A stretch of 64,000 nucleotides of DNA from Cliona cf. orientalis (GCA_963930775.1 OZ005692.1:9281029-9345028), one strand, 5' to 3'. Shown: positions 1-11,814, numbered from the stretch's first letter. Numbers and translations are program-made. The notes: a model not told the origin generated them from the sequence alone.

Positions 1-3000
1 AGGCTTGTTCAATTACTGTTAAGACACCAAAGCTGAAACTAAAGCAAAGGCTCTCTAGTACTGGTATTAATATTGTCGTTGTAACCAACTCAACTTTTTA
101 TGCTTCACATCTAATACTGAGCGATCCTAATAGTAAACTTAATATAACACTTGTAGCCATTCTGCAGACCGTAGAGTTGATTAATGCATCTCTGACATTG
201 GAAAAGGCTGATCATATTAATATCACCGGGCAAGTTATGTGTACACCAGATTCTAAATTTATTCTGGACTTGAAAGCAAAAGGTACAATAAAACTGTCTG
301 ATGTAAAGATTCAGGACTGTAGCAATATCATCATTAGGTCAAGATCAAGTGTAGTTACCTTTGAGACCGATAATGCTTTGTTCGAAAATTCTTGTCTGAT
401 ATTTGAACCTACTCGCACAAAAAGTTCCGTTCACAATATATCTATCACTATGACAAAGACCAACGTTGAGCAGTGCTCTTGTAAGTTTATGCAACTCCAT
501 GCAAAGTTCAATATAAGTATTCTACTCCATCAGGTGAATGTGACAGGAAATGATTTACAATTCATTGAATTCGACAAGCATACAGTATCTGTTACAGTAA
601 TGGGCCATTGTGTTTTTCATAAGAATAGAAATTATATGCTACATCTGGTTGGTGGTTCAGTCCATTTTGTGGGAGCAAGAGTGAACTTCACTGATTGCAC
701 TACAGCACAGGGTGCTCCCATCTATACTCAGAATTCTACAATTGTATTTGAAGATAGCACGGTTCTATTTGACCACAATCGAGGCTCGCTTTCTGGTGGA
801 ATTGTGGCAGATGCAACCCAGACTCATTTCAAGAATAACGTTACTATCTACTTTTGTGATAATAGTGGTTCGAATGGTGGAGCACTTTCACTGTACTCAG
901 AGTCAAGATTACACTTTAATCCTAGCTTCTCTTCAAATATTGCTCTATACTTTGACGACAATGTTGCACAACTTGGTGGAGCCATCTATGTAGATGATAG
1001 TAGGTATAGAAATATCGAATCTATAATTCAGCTTCACGGTGAACCAGAAAATGTAAGATTGACATTTGGTGACAACAACGTAGCTTTCCTTAGCGGAAAA
1101 CAGATATATGGAGGCTGGATTGACTGGTTTGTGAATAAAACAACCAACATTTCAGAGAATAAAATCGACATGGTGGACAACACATTGATAGAATTTGAAA
1201 CCCAAAACTACACACAAGACTTGGTATCTTCTCATCCCATTCGAATTTGTCTGTGTATAAGTAACAATATTAATTGCAGTATCATAGACTACAAGAAGAC
1301 TATGTATGGTAAAGCATTAACACTGGAGTTAGTTGGAGTCGGACAAAGGTATACACCTGTCATTTCACATGTAGAAGCAAACCTGAGCAAGTCTGGTGTT
1401 CATCCGAAGCACACAATTCTGCAGTCTGCTTGCACCAAAATCAACTACAAAATCAACTCTCAAAATGACGAGACAATAACCCTTACACCATACTTATCAT
1501 ACTTGTATAGTGGCTATTCCCGTGATGAAGCTGAAGGTATAGCTGATGATCTCTTTAAACAACTTACTATTCGATTGAAAATCAACAAATGCCCGTTGGG
1601 TTTCATAGAGCAAGCTGATGGCAGCTGTGAGTGTCAACTATCAAATCATGGTTTGCAATGTGATATGAAGAAATACACAATTCTCAGAAGTCGCCATCAG
1701 TGGGTAGGTGCAACTTATGAACACCGAATTGAAGAAAAGTTCCCTTGCCCTGGGGTAATTTCTCATCAACACTGCCCCCTTGACTATTGCCGATCAGATG
1801 ATGAGTCGCTTTCCATCCGCTTGGAGAAACAAGATGAGCAGTGTGCATTCAACAGGGAAGGGATTCTTTGCGGAGGATGTAGAGAGAATCTTAGTCGAGT
1901 TTTGGGGACTTCAAACTGTTTAGTATGCAATAATCAATACAGTGTGCTGATTACATTCGGTTGGCTAATTTCAGGTTTTGTACTAGTCGCATGTCTGATG
2001 CTGCTTAACCTGACTGTCTCGGTAGGTACAATCAATGGGCTTATGTTTTATGCTAACATCATTCGAGCTCAACATACCACTTTCTTTACTCCTGATATTT
2101 CAACATCGTTCTTAAGCATGTTTATTGCTTGGCTTAATCTGGACATGGGGGCAGAAATGTGTCTATACGATGGACTTGATTCGTACGTTATCACGTGGCT
2201 GCAATACGTCTATCCACTTTACATCTGGCTCATTGCTGCTATAATCATTACCTTAAGCCACTTTTCCAGTCGCATATCTAAGCTCTGTGGTAAGAACGCT
2301 GTACAAGTATTAGCTACACTCTTCCTAATTACCTATGCAAGGCTCCTTCGTCTTATTATAGAGGTATTTTCCTTCACTTGGATAACCTACCCTGATGGCT
2401 ATAAGAAAGCAGTGTGGCTAGTGGATGGAAATTACGAATTTTTCGAAGGAAGGCTCATCCCTCTCGTATTAGTGACTATTATCTTTGTGTTACTGTCGCT
2501 GCCTTACACATTTACTCTTCTCATGATTCAATTTCTCCAAAAACTGTCCCACTATCCCGTCTTGTTTTGGGTCCGTAGACTAAAGCCCTTCTTTGATGCC
2601 TATACTGGACCTTACAAGTCTCGTAATCGCTACTGGACTGGATTACTGCTTGTGGCTCGCTTAATCCTACTTATAATTTTCTCAGTAAATAATAATCTTT
2701 CCATTAACCTCCTAGCCATCATAACAGTCTCTGTTGTACTCCTAGGATGGCTTAGCTCTGCCAACTGGGTCTATGTAAGTCCACTTAACAATTTTCTTGA
2801 GATAGTTTTTCTTGGCAACCTTTGTCTAACGTCGGCTGCAGTGTTATTCAATGTATCGAATCGCCAGACTAGCCCGGTGGCGATCTACCTATCAACCAGT
2901 ATAGCTTTCGCTCTGTTAGTCTTTATTATCTTTTATCACATTTATCAACGATTGGTGCTCACTAAACTTGGTTCCAAGTTGACAGTGAAAGTGATGCGAA

Positions 3001-3194
3001 TGATTCCTTTTAAGATAAATTCCATTGACACTGATGATACAGTTGAACTACCTGATATGATCCCATCAGCATCAGGAGCCAGCCGCAGTAAAGTCACTTC
3101 CACGATGGTCGATCTAGATCAACCTTCCTCTCACATGTATGACTCATACAATTCGCAGGACTTGAAGGAGCCTCTTCTAGAAGATGACAAATAG
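1..3194 (+). CDS. Beta-helix multi-pass membrane protein, array copy 1 (5' partial)
   Basis: Open from base 3 (frame GCT TGT TCA) to the TAG at 3192-3194, giving 1063 residues. The N-terminus lies outside the window. The first Met-like codon at 177 is a TTG inside the reading frame and not the start. Order: right-handed beta-helix-type repeats with GGALS and GGAIYVDDS turns (about 840-1010), a Cys-rich module with CPLDYC and CGGCRENLS (about 1590-1930), 8-9 hydrophobic segments (about 1935-2950), then a cytosolic tail ending KEPLLEDDK. Many N-x-S/T sequons fit a secreted ectodomain. The function is unknown; such proteins are often labelled pmp-like because of the repeats. Bases about 60-2950 are almost identical to copy 4, but the tail is closer to copy 2. 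I am confident it is a real gene and unsure of its role. Confidence 0.9.
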   Translation, partial: ACSITVKTPKLKLKQRLSSTGINIVVVTNSTFYASHLILSDPNSKLNITLVAILQTVELINASLTLEKADHINITGQVMCTPDSKFILDLKAKGTIKLSDVKIQDCSNIIIRSRSSVVTFETDNALFENSCLIFEPTRTKSSVHNISITMTKTNVEQCSCKFMQLHAKFNISILLHQVNVTGNDLQFIEFDKHTVSVTVMGHCVFHKNRNYMLHLVGGSVHFVGARVNFTDCTTAQGAPIYTQNSTIVFEDSTVLFDHNRGSLSGGIVADATQTHFKNNVTIYFCDNSGSNGGALSLYSESRLHFNPSFSSNIALYFDDNVAQLGGAIYVDDSRYRNIESIIQLHGEPENVRLTFGDNNVAFLSGKQIYGGWIDWFVNKTTNISENKIDMVDNTLIEFETQNYTQDLVSSHPIRICLCISNNINCSIIDYKKTMYGKALTLELVGVGQRYTPVISHVEANLSKSGVHPKHTILQSACTKINYKINSQNDETITLTPYLSYLYSGYSRDEAEGIADDLFKQLTIRLKINKCPLGFIEQADGSCECQLSNHGLQCDMKKYTILRSRHQWVGATYEHRIEEKFPCPGVISHQHCPLDYCRSDDESLSIRLEKQDEQCAFNREGILCGGCRENLSRVLGTSNCLVCNNQYSVLITFGWLISGFVLVACLMLLNLTVSVGTINGLMFYANIIRAQHTTFFTPDISTSFLSMFIAWLNLDMGAEMCLYDGLDSYVITWLQYVYPLYIWLIAAIIITLSHFSSRISKLCGKNAVQVLATLFLITYARLLRLIIEVFSFTWITYPDGYKKAVWLVDGNYEFFEGRLIPLVLVTIIFVLLSLPYTFTLLMIQFLQKLSHYPVLFWVRRLKPFFDAYTGPYKSRNRYWTGLLLVARLILLIIFSVNNNLSINLLAIITVSVVLLGWLSSANWVYVSPLNNFLEIVFLGNLCLTSAAVLFNVSNRQTSPVAIYLSTSIAFALLVFIIFYHIYQRLVLTKLGSKLTVKVMRMIPFKINSIDTDDTVELPDMIPSASGASRSKVTSTMVDLDQPSSHMYDSYNSQDLKEPLLEDDK

Positions 3195-3620
3195 ACTGTA
3201 GGTAGTGGCTGCATGCACTACATCATTTTACTTCTGATTTATGGAGTTGATGTATAGACAGACAGTTTGCTCTAAAATTACACACCTATACCTCTAACAG
3301 TATGTTGTAGTTCCCAAATAGAAACTGTTAGCTAGTAGGAGTTTCCCTTCATTTATGATATTCACGTAAATGTCATAGTATTTAATTTAAAGCACTGAGA
3401 GTTTTGTTAAAGTGGGTAATTATCTGCCATGCATTTATCCAAACGATGTATTTGTTGCAACAATAGATTTCTTCAGCGAATATATTGTTATCTCTTGGTA
3501 ATATTTCATCCTATGCCTCCCAAACTAGGGTTGATTTTATGTGTATCGTATTTATTTTCTAAACATAATATGTACTATAACTTTGGGAAAGTAAGAGTTT
3601 TTTCAAATTTTATATGGTAT
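3195..3620. other. Spacer between array copies 1 and 2
   Basis: Non-coding, and recognisably the same sequence as the spacers at 7293-7730 and 11385-11804. Shared blocks include GCCAT...TTTATCCAAACGATG, TTGTTGCAACAAT, and AACTTTGGGAAA about 40 bases before the TATA box. The spacer is therefore part of the duplicated 4.1-kb unit. Short reading frames inside it are not conserved. Confidence 0.8.
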
Positions 3621-3630
3621 TATAAATAGC
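3621..3630 (+). promoter_or_regulatory. TATA box of array copy 2
   Basis: TATAAATAGC lies 66 bases upstream of the ATG at 3687. The same ten bases occur before copies 3 and 4. A start of transcription about 30 bases downstream would leave a very short 5' leader, which is inferred. Confidence 0.7.
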
Positions 3631-3686
3631 GGTGGATAATCAGCCATTGATTTAGAAGCGTTTTAACTTTGCTAGAAGAAGTCACA

Positions 3687-6600
3687 ATGAAGATCTTTCG
3701 TATACTATGTTTCTCTGTTCTGATCTTGGCAACGTACATTGATACCATCACTTCATATTCTTGTGATGGTAGCAGTATCACATATGTGGCTATGAACTCC
3801 ACTTCATTCCCATGTCCAATCATGGCCGGTAATATCAGTTGCAGATCTGTGACAATAAATGAGCTGATCATAATTAGCAACACAGCAGCAACTCGTAATC
3901 TATGTAGCAATGAAGTTGTATTTCAGGAAGGATCATATATATATGAAGCAAAGAAAAGGCTAAGTCTTATATTTTTAGCATCCGAAGATTTAGTTGTTCG
4001 GGGGCAAAATAATGTCACAATAACCTGTATCAGCGATTCAACAATTAGCTTGAGTAGAGCTTTTAACATTAAAATTAGAGAAATAGAGTTTCAGGCTTGT
4101 TCAATTACTCTTCTAACACCAAAGTTGATGCTAAAGCGAAGATTCTCAAGTACCAGTGTTAATATTGTCATAACCAACTCAATTTTTAATGCTTCAAATG
4201 TATTATTGAATAGTGCTAATAGTGATACACTTGTAGCCATTCTGCAGACCATAGAGTTGATTAATGCATCTCTGACATTGGAAAAGGCTGATCATATTAA
4301 TGTCACTGGGAAAGATTCAGCTATTATATGTACGCAAGATTCTAAATTTATTCTGGTCTCTAAAGCGCAAGGTACAATAAAATTGTCTGATGTAAAAGTT
4401 CAGAACTGTAGCAATGTCATCATTCAGTCAAGATCAAAGATAGTTACGTTTGAGACCAATAATGCTTCATTCAAAAATTCTTGTCTGATATTTGAGCCTA
4501 CTCGCACAAAAAGTTTCATTTATAATATGTTTATCAATATGATAAACGCCACGGTTGAACGATGCTCTTGTAAGTTTATGCAACTTCGTGCAAACTTTGG
4601 TATAGCTATAAGTATTCTACTCCATGAGATGGCAGTGACAGGAAATGATTTACCGTTTATTGAATTCGAAAATATGCACAATGTATCTGTTGCAATAACG
4701 GGCCTTTGTGTCTTTCATAAGAACAAAGATTCCATACTACATGTGATTGGTGGTTCAGTCCATTTTATCGGAGCAAGAGTGAACTTCACTAATTGCACTA
4801 CAGTACAAAGTGCTCCCATCTACACTCAGGATTCTACAATAGAATTTGAAGATAGCACTGTTATGTTTTATCATAATCAAGGTTCTCTCTCTGGTGGAAT
4901 TGTGGCAGATGCAACCCAGACTCATTTCAAGAACAATGTTACTATTATGTTTTATAATAACAGTGGTTCAAATGGTGGAGCACTTTCACTGTACTCCGAG
5001 TCAAGGTTACACTTTAATGCTAGTTCCTTTTCAAACATTGCTCTGTACTTTGATAACAATGTTGCACAACTTGGTGGAGCCGTCTATGTGGATGACAGTA
5101 TATATAGAAGCATTGAATCTGTAATTCAGCTTCACTGTAAACCAGAAAATGTAAGATTGACATTTGGTAATAACAATGTAGCTTTCCTTGGTGGAAATCA
5201 GATATATGGAGGCTGGATTGACTGGTTTGTGAATGAAACAACTAACATTACGGAGAATGAAATTGACATGGTAAATAACTCATTGATAGAATTTGAAAAC
5301 CGAAGCTGCACTCAAGACTTGGTATCTTCCCATCCCATTCGAATCTGTCTGTGTATAAACAATAAAATTAATTGCACTATCACTGACTACAACATGACCA
5401 TATATGGTAAAGCATTAACACTGGAGTTAGTAGGAGTCGGACAGAGGTATACACCTGTTATTACACCTATTGAAGCAAGTATAAGCAAGTCAGGTAACTG
5501 TCCAAGGCTCACGATTCTGCGGCCTGCTTGCACCAAAATCAACTATACAATCGACGAAGATGACCTGGAGATAAGCCTTAAGCCATATTTACCATACTTG
5601 TACTATAATGGCTATTCACGTGATAAAGCTAAGAGTATAGCAGATGACCTCTTTAAACAACTTACTCTCCGATTGAAAATCAACGAATGCCCATGGGGTT
5701 TTATAGAGCAAACTAATGGGAGCTGTGTGTGTCAACTGTCAAATCATAATTTGCAATGTGATATGAACAAATACACAATTATCAGAAGTGGCCATCAGTG
5801 GGTAGGTGCAACTTATGAACACCGTAATGAAGAGAAGTTCCCTGGCGTAATTTCTCATCAGCACTGCCCCCTTGACTATTGCCGATCAGATAATAAGTCC
5901 CTTTCCATCTGCTTGGAGAATCAAGATGAGCAGTGTGCATTCAACAGGGAAGGGATTCTTTGCGGAGGATGTAGAGAGAATCTTAGTCGAGTTTTGGGGA
6001 CTTCAAACTGTTCAGTATGCAATAATCAATACACTGTGCTGATTACATTCAGTTGGATAATTTCAGGTTTTATACTAGTCGCATGTCTAATGCTGCTTAA
6101 CCTGACTGTCTCAGTAGGTACAATCAACGGGCTTACGTTTTATGCTAACATCATTCGAGCTCAACATACCACTTTCTTTACACCTGATATTTCAACATCG
6201 TTCTTGAGCTTGTTTATTGCTTGGCTTAATCTGGATGTTGGGGCAGAAATGTGTCTATATGATGGACTTGATTCGTACGTTATCACGTGGCTGCAATACG
6301 TCTATCCACTTTACATCTGGCTCATTGCTGCTATAATCATTATTTTAAGCCACTTTTCCAGTCGCATATCTAAACTCTGTGGTAAGAATGCTGTACAAGT
6401 ATTAGCTACGCTTTTCCTGATTTCCTATGCAAGGCTCCTTCGTCTTATTATAGAGGTCTTTTCCTTTACTTGGATAACCTACCCTGATGGCTATAAGAAA
6501 GCAGTGTGGCTAGTCGATGGTAATTACGAATTTTTCAAAGGAAGGCTCATCCCTCTCGTACTAGTGACTATCATCTTTGTGTTACTGTCACTGCCTTACA

Positions 6601-7292
6601 CATTTACTCTTCTCACGATTCAATTTCTCCAAAAACTGTCCCACTATCCCATCTTGTTTTGGGTCCGTAGACTGAAGCCCTTCTTTGATGCCTATACCGG
6701 ACCCTACAAGTCTCGACATTGCTACTGGACTGGACTACTGCTCATGGCTCGCTTAATCCTACTTATAACTTTCTCGGTAAATCAAAGCAACAATCTTTCC
6801 ATTAACCTCCTAGCTATTGTAACAGTCTCTGTTATTCTCCTAGGGTGGCTTAGCTCTGCTAACTGGGTCTATGCGAGTCCACTTAACAATTTCCTTGAGA
6901 TAATTTTTCTTGGCAGCCTTTGTTTAACGTCAGCTGCAGTATTATTCAATGTATCGAATGGCAAGACTAGCCCAGTGGCGATCTATCTATCAACCAGTAT
7001 AGCTTTCGCTCTGTTGGTCTTTATCATCTTTTATCATATTTATCAACGATTGGTGCTCACTAAACTGGGTTCAAAGTTGACAGTAAAAGTGATGCGAATG
7101 ATTCCTTTTAAGATAAATTCCAATGACACTGATGATACAGTTGAACTGCCTGATATGATCCCATCAGCATCAGGAGCCAGCCGCAGTAATGTAACTTCAA
7201 CGATGGTCGATCTAGATCAGCCTTCCTCTCACATGTATGATTCATACAATTCACAGGACTTGAAGGAGCCTCTTCTAGAAGATGACAAATAG
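3687..7292 (+). CDS. Beta-helix multi-pass membrane protein, array copy 2 (intact)
   Basis: Single exon, 1201 residues from ATG 3687. The in-frame codons upstream begin with TTG (3669), so MKIF is taken as the start; it is also conserved in copies 3 and 4. Residues 1-23 (MKIFRILCFSVLILATYID...) look like a signal peptide. Beta-strand repeats with GG turns and many Asn sequons run to about residue 560, for example GGALSLYSES and GGAVYVDDS near 430-470. A Cys-rich module (CPWGF, CPLDYC, CGGCRENLS) covers about 666-778. Hydrophobic helices lie at about 780-1120 and include the conserved YPDGYKKAVW loop and DAYTGPYKSR. The cytosolic tail ends KEPLLEDDK. It is probably a cell-surface receptor-like protein; ligand and function are unknown. 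This is the only complete, undisturbed member of the array in the window. Confidence 0.9.
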   Translation: MKIFRILCFSVLILATYIDTITSYSCDGSSITYVAMNSTSFPCPIMAGNISCRSVTINELIIISNTAATRNLCSNEVVFQEGSYIYEAKKRLSLIFLASEDLVVRGQNNVTITCISDSTISLSRAFNIKIREIEFQACSITLLTPKLMLKRRFSSTSVNIVITNSIFNASNVLLNSANSDTLVAILQTIELINASLTLEKADHINVTGKDSAIICTQDSKFILVSKAQGTIKLSDVKVQNCSNVIIQSRSKIVTFETNNASFKNSCLIFEPTRTKSFIYNMFINMINATVERCSCKFMQLRANFGIAISILLHEMAVTGNDLPFIEFENMHNVSVAITGLCVFHKNKDSILHVIGGSVHFIGARVNFTNCTTVQSAPIYTQDSTIEFEDSTVMFYHNQGSLSGGIVADATQTHFKNNVTIMFYNNSGSNGGALSLYSESRLHFNASSFSNIALYFDNNVAQLGGAVYVDDSIYRSIESVIQLHCKPENVRLTFGNNNVAFLGGNQIYGGWIDWFVNETTNITENEIDMVNNSLIEFENRSCTQDLVSSHPIRICLCINNKINCTITDYNMTIYGKALTLELVGVGQRYTPVITPIEASISKSGNCPRLTILRPACTKINYTIDEDDLEISLKPYLPYLYYNGYSRDKAKSIADDLFKQLTLRLKINECPWGFIEQTNGSCVCQLSNHNLQCDMNKYTIIRSGHQWVGATYEHRNEEKFPGVISHQHCPLDYCRSDNKSLSICLENQDEQCAFNREGILCGGCRENLSRVLGTSNCSVCNNQYTVLITFSWIISGFILVACLMLLNLTVSVGTINGLTFYANIIRAQHTTFFTPDISTSFLSLFIAWLNLDVGAEMCLYDGLDSYVITWLQYVYPLYIWLIAAIIIILSHFSSRISKLCGKNAVQVLATLFLISYARLLRLIIEVFSFTWITYPDGYKKAVWLVDGNYEFFKGRLIPLVLVTIIFVLLSLPYTFTLLTIQFLQKLSHYPILFWVRRLKPFFDAYTGPYKSRHCYWTGLLLMARLILLITFSVNQSNNLSINLLAIVTVSVILLGWLSSANWVYASPLNNFLEIIFLGSLCLTSAAVLFNVSNGKTSPVAIYLSTSIAFALLVFIIFYHIYQRLVLTKLGSKLTVKVMRMIPFKINSNDTDDTVELPDMIPSASGASRSNVTSTMVDLDQPSSHMYDSYNSQDLKEPLLEDDK

Positions 7293-7730
7293 ACTGTAGG
7301 TAGTGGCCGCATGCACTACATCATTTATTTCTGATTAATAGAATTGTTAGATTATAGGATATGCACAGACAGTTTGCTCTAAAATTGCACATCTATACTT
7401 CTAACAGTTTTCTCATTTATATTGTATTTCCCAAATAGAAACAGTTAGCTAGTATGAGTTTCCCTCCATTTATGATATTTACGTAAATGTCAGCATTTAA
7501 TAATTCAAAGCACTGAGAGTTTGCTAAACTGGTTAATTGTCTGCCATGTGTTTGTCCAAACGATGTATCTGTTGCAACAATATCTTTCTTCGGAGAACCT
7601 GTTGTTATCTCTTGTCAATATTTCATCCTATGCCTCCCAACCAAGGTTTTTTTATGTGTATCATGTTTATTCTCTGAACATACATATAACTTTGGGAAAT
7701 CAGGGTTTTTGAAACTTCATATTATGGTCT
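7293..7730. other. Spacer between array copies 2 and 3
   Basis: Non-coding, homologous to the other array spacers (CCAAACGATG, TTGTTGCAACAAT-like block, AACTTTGGGAAA). No separate gene is seen. Confidence 0.75.
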
Positions 7731-7740
7731 TATAAATAGC
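7731..7740 (+). promoter_or_regulatory. TATA box of array copy 3
   Basis: TATAAATAGC, 75 bases before the conserved MKIF start at 7806. It is identical to the boxes of copies 2 and 4, so copy 3 keeps its promoter despite its internal stop. Confidence 0.7.
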
Positions 7741-7805
7741 TGCGGATAATCAATTATTGATTCAGAAGCGTTTTAAGTTGAATGTCCAATGCTAGTAAAG
7801 TCGCA

Positions 7806-10800
7806 ATGAAGATCTTTTGTATACTATGTTTCTCTATTCTGATCTTGGCAACATACATTGATGCTATCACTTCAGATTCTTGTGAGGGTCGCAGTATCAC
7901 ATGTGTGGCTATGAACTCCACTTTGTGTCCATGTCCAGTCGATAATGTCAGCTGTAGATCTGTGACAATGGATGAGCTGATCAAAAACAGTACAGCAGCA
8001 ACTCGTAATACATGTAGCAATGACTTTTTATTCCAACAAGGGTCATATGATGCGAAGAAAATAGGATCAAAAAGCTTAACATTTTTAGCATTCAAAGATC
8101 TGGTTATTCGGGGGCAAGATAACGTCACAATAACCTGTATCGACGATTCAACAATTAGCTTGAAAAGAGCTTCTAACATTACAATTAGAGAACTAAAGTT
8201 TCAGGCTTGTTCAATTAGTTTGGTGGGATCAAGTATTATCATTGTAGCCAACTCAACTTTTATTGATTCACGTCTAACACTGAATAGTGCTGGTAGGGAT
8301 ACAATTCTAGCCATTCTGCAGACCATAGGGTTGATCAATGCATCTCTAACAAAGGGTAGTCGTGTTAATATCGGAGGGCAAGGCTCAGCTATTATATGTA
8401 CAGTAGATTCACTAATTTTTCTTGAACATAAACCGCAAAGTACAATAAAGGTATCTGATGTAAAGATTCAGGACTGTAGCAATATTCTCATTAGGTCAAG
8501 ATCAAGCGTAGTTACCTTTGAGTCCAATAATGCTTCATTCAACAATTCTTGTCTGATATTTGAACCCACTCGCACAAGAAGTTCCATTCACAATATAACT
8601 ATCAATATGACAAAGACCACGGTTGAACGGTGCTCTTGTAAGTTTCTGCAACTCCATGCAAACTTTAATATAAATGTAAGTATTCTACTTGATCATATGA
8701 TAGTGAAAGGAAATGTTTTACCGTTTATTGAATTTAAAGATAATCACAATGTATCTATTACAGTAATGGGCCTTTGTCTTTTTCAAGGGAACAAAAATTT
8801 TATACTATATCTGGCCAATGGTTTGATCCATATTATCAAAGCAAGAGTAGAAATCACCAATTGCACTGTCGTAGAAACCTCTACAGCACAAGGTGCTCCC
8901 ATCTATACTCAGAATTCTATAATTGTATTTGAAGATAGCACTGTTATGTTTGACAATAATCGAGGCTCTCTCTCTGGTGGAATAGTGGCAGATGCAACCC
9001 AGACTCATTTCAAGAATAATGTCACTGTTATATTTCATAACAACAGTGGTCCAAATGGTGGAGCACTTTCACTGTATGCAGAGTCAAGATTACACTTTAA
9101 TGCTAGTTCATTTTCAAGCATTGCTCTATACTTTAATAATAATGTTGCACAACTTGGTGGAGCCATCTATGTAGACGATAGTTTATATAGAGATATCGAA
9201 TCTATAATTCAGCTTCACTGTGATCCAGAAAATGTGATATTGACATTTGGTAATAGCAATGTAGCTTCCCTTAGTGGAAATCAGATATATGGAGGCTGGA
9301 TTGACTGGTTTGTGAATGAAACAACCAATGTTCCAGAGAATAAAATAGACATGGTGAACAACACATTGATAGAATTTGAAAACCAAAGCCGCACTAAAGA
9401 CTTGGTTTCTTCCCATCCCATTCGAATTTGTCTGTGTATAAACAATACTATTGATTGCAATATCTCTGACTACAACATGACCATATATGGTAAGGCATTA
9501 ATACTGGAGTTAGTTGGAGTCGGACAGAGGTATACACCTATCATTTCACATGTTGAAGCGAACCTGAGCAAGTCTGGTATTTATCCGATGCTCATGATTC
9601 TGCAGTCTGCTTGTACCAAAATCAATTATATAATCGACTCTCAAGATGAAGAGATGATAACTCTTACACCATATTTACCATACTTGTACTATAGTGGCTA
9701 TTCCCGCAATATATCTGAGGGTATAGTTGATAATCTCTTTAAACGACTCACTCTCCGATTGAAAATCAACAAATGCCCATGGGGTTTCATAGAGCAAACT
9801 AATGGCAGCTGTGAGTGTCAACTGTCAAATCATAATTTGCAATGTGATATGAACAAATACACAATTCTCAGAAGTGGCCATCAGTGGGTAGGTGCAACTT
9901 ATAAACATCGAATTAAAGAGAAGTTCCCTGGCCCTGGGGTAATTTCTCATCAGCACTGCCCCCTTGACTATTGCCGATCAGATGACGAGTCCCTTTCCAT
10001 CCGCTTGGAGAATCAAGATGAGCAGTGTGCATTCAACAGGGAAGGGATTCTTTGCGGAGGATGTAGAGAGAATCTTAGTCGAGTTTTGGGGACTTCAAAC
10101 TGTTTAGTATGCAATAATCAGTACACTGTGCTGATTACATTCAGTTGGGTAATTTCAGGTTTTGTACTAGTCGCATGTCTGATGCTGCTTAACCTGACAG
10201 TCTCGGTAGGTACAATCAATGGGCTTACATTTTATGCTAACATCATTCGAGCTCAACATACCACTTTCTTTGCACCTGATATTTCAACATCATTTTTAAG
10301 CATGTTTATTGCTTGGCTTAATCTGGACATTGGGGCTGAAATGTGTCTATATGATGGACTTGATTCGTATGTTATCACGTGGCTGCAATACCTCTATCCG
10401 CTTTACATCTGGCTCATTGCTGTCATAATCATTACCTTAAGCCACTTTTCCAGTCGCATATCTAAACTCTGTGGTAAGACTACCGTACAAGTGTTAGCTA
10501 CGCTTTTCCTGATTTCCTACGCAAGGCTCCTTCGTCTTATGATAGAGGTCTATTCCTTTACTTGGATAACCTACCCTGATGGCTATAAGAAAGCAGTGTG
10601 GCTAATTGATGGTGATTATGAATTTTTCAAAGGAAAGCTCATCCCTCTCGTATTAGTGACTATTATCTTTGTGTTGCTGTCGCTGCCTTACACATTTACT
10701 CTTCTCACGATTCAATTTCTCCAAAAATTGTCTCACTATCCCATCTTGTTTTGGGTCCGTAGACTAAAGCCCTTCTTTGATGCCTATACCGGACCCTAAA

Positions 10801-11384
10801 AGTCTCGACATCGCTACTGGACTGGACTACTGCTCGTGGCTCGCTTAATCCTACTTATAACTTTCTCGGTAAATCAAAATAACAATCTTTCCATTAACCT
10901 CCTAGCTATTGTAACAGTCTCTGTTATTCTCCTAGGGTGGCTTAGCTCTGCTAACTGGGTCTATGCGAGTCCACTTAACAATTTCCTTGAGATAGTTTTT
11001 CTTGGCAACCTTTGTTTAACGTCAGCTGCAGTGTTATTCAATGTATCGAATCGCAAGACTAGCCCGGTGGCGATCTATCTATCAACCAGTATAGCTTTCG
11101 CTCTGTTAGTCTTTATCATCTTTTATCATATTTATCAACGATTGGTGCTCACTAAACTGGGTTCAAAGTTGACAGTAAAAGTGATGCGAATGATTCCCTT
11201 TAAGATAAATTCCGATGACACCGATGATACAGTTGAACTGCCTGATATGATCCCAACAACATCAGGAGCTGGCCGCAGTAAAGTCACTTCCACGATGGTC
11301 GATCTAGATCAACCTTCCTCGCACGTGTATGATTCATACAATTCACAGGACTTGAAGGAGCCTCTTCTAGAAGATGACAAATAG
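7806..11384 (+). pseudogene. Beta-helix multi-pass membrane protein, array copy 3, with one nonsense codon
   Basis: Same architecture as copy 2: signal peptide MKIFCILCFSILILATYID, beta-helix repeats, Cys-rich module, membrane helices, KEPLLEDDK tail. An upstream in-frame ATG at 7782 would add eight residues. At 10797-10799 the Tyr codon TAC of DAYTGPYKS is TAA, a single C-to-A change. The same frame then stays open to the true end at 11384. Termination there removes about the last 195 residues, including three or four membrane helices and the whole tail. Everything else is undamaged, so the change is recent, polymorphic or a sequencing error. A shortened membrane protein remains possible. 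Confidence 0.75.
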
Positions 11385-11804
11385 ACTGCAACTTTTTGCC
11401 ACATGCACTACGTCGTTTATTTCTGATTAATAGAATTGATAGACTATAGGACATGCACAGACAGTTTGCTCTAAAATTGCACACCTTAACCTTTTGTTGT
11501 ATTTCCCAAATAGAAATAATTAGCTAGTAATATGAGTTTCCCTCTATTTGTGATCCACATAAATGTCATAGTATTTAATTTAAAGCATGCACTGAGAGTT
11601 TTGCTAAAGTGGGTAATTGTGTGCCATGCGTTTATCCAAACGATGCATTTGTTGCAACAATAGATTTCTTTAGAGAATACGTTGTTATCTCTTGTCAATA
11701 TTTCATCCTATGCTTCCCAAACATGGGTTGATTTTATGTGTATCATATTTATTCTCTAAACATACCACTATAACTTTGGGAAAGTCAGGGTTTTTTTATG
11801 GTGT
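11385..11804. other. Spacer between array copies 3 and 4
   Basis: Non-coding and homologous to the spacers before copies 2 and 3. It ends in the shared TATA box. No independent gene is seen. Confidence 0.75.
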
Positions 11805-11814
11805 TATAAATAGC
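11805..11814 (+). promoter_or_regulatory. TATA box of array copy 4
   Basis: TATAAATAGC, 75 bases before the MKIF start at 11880 and 57 bases before an alternative in-frame ATG at 11862. Confidence 0.7.

Noticed and set aside
712-993. Second-frame ORFs inside the receptor genes (also 4846-5124, 13246-13527)
   Set aside because: They recur only because the host genes are paralogues; they overlap the main coding frame and have no start context or domain.
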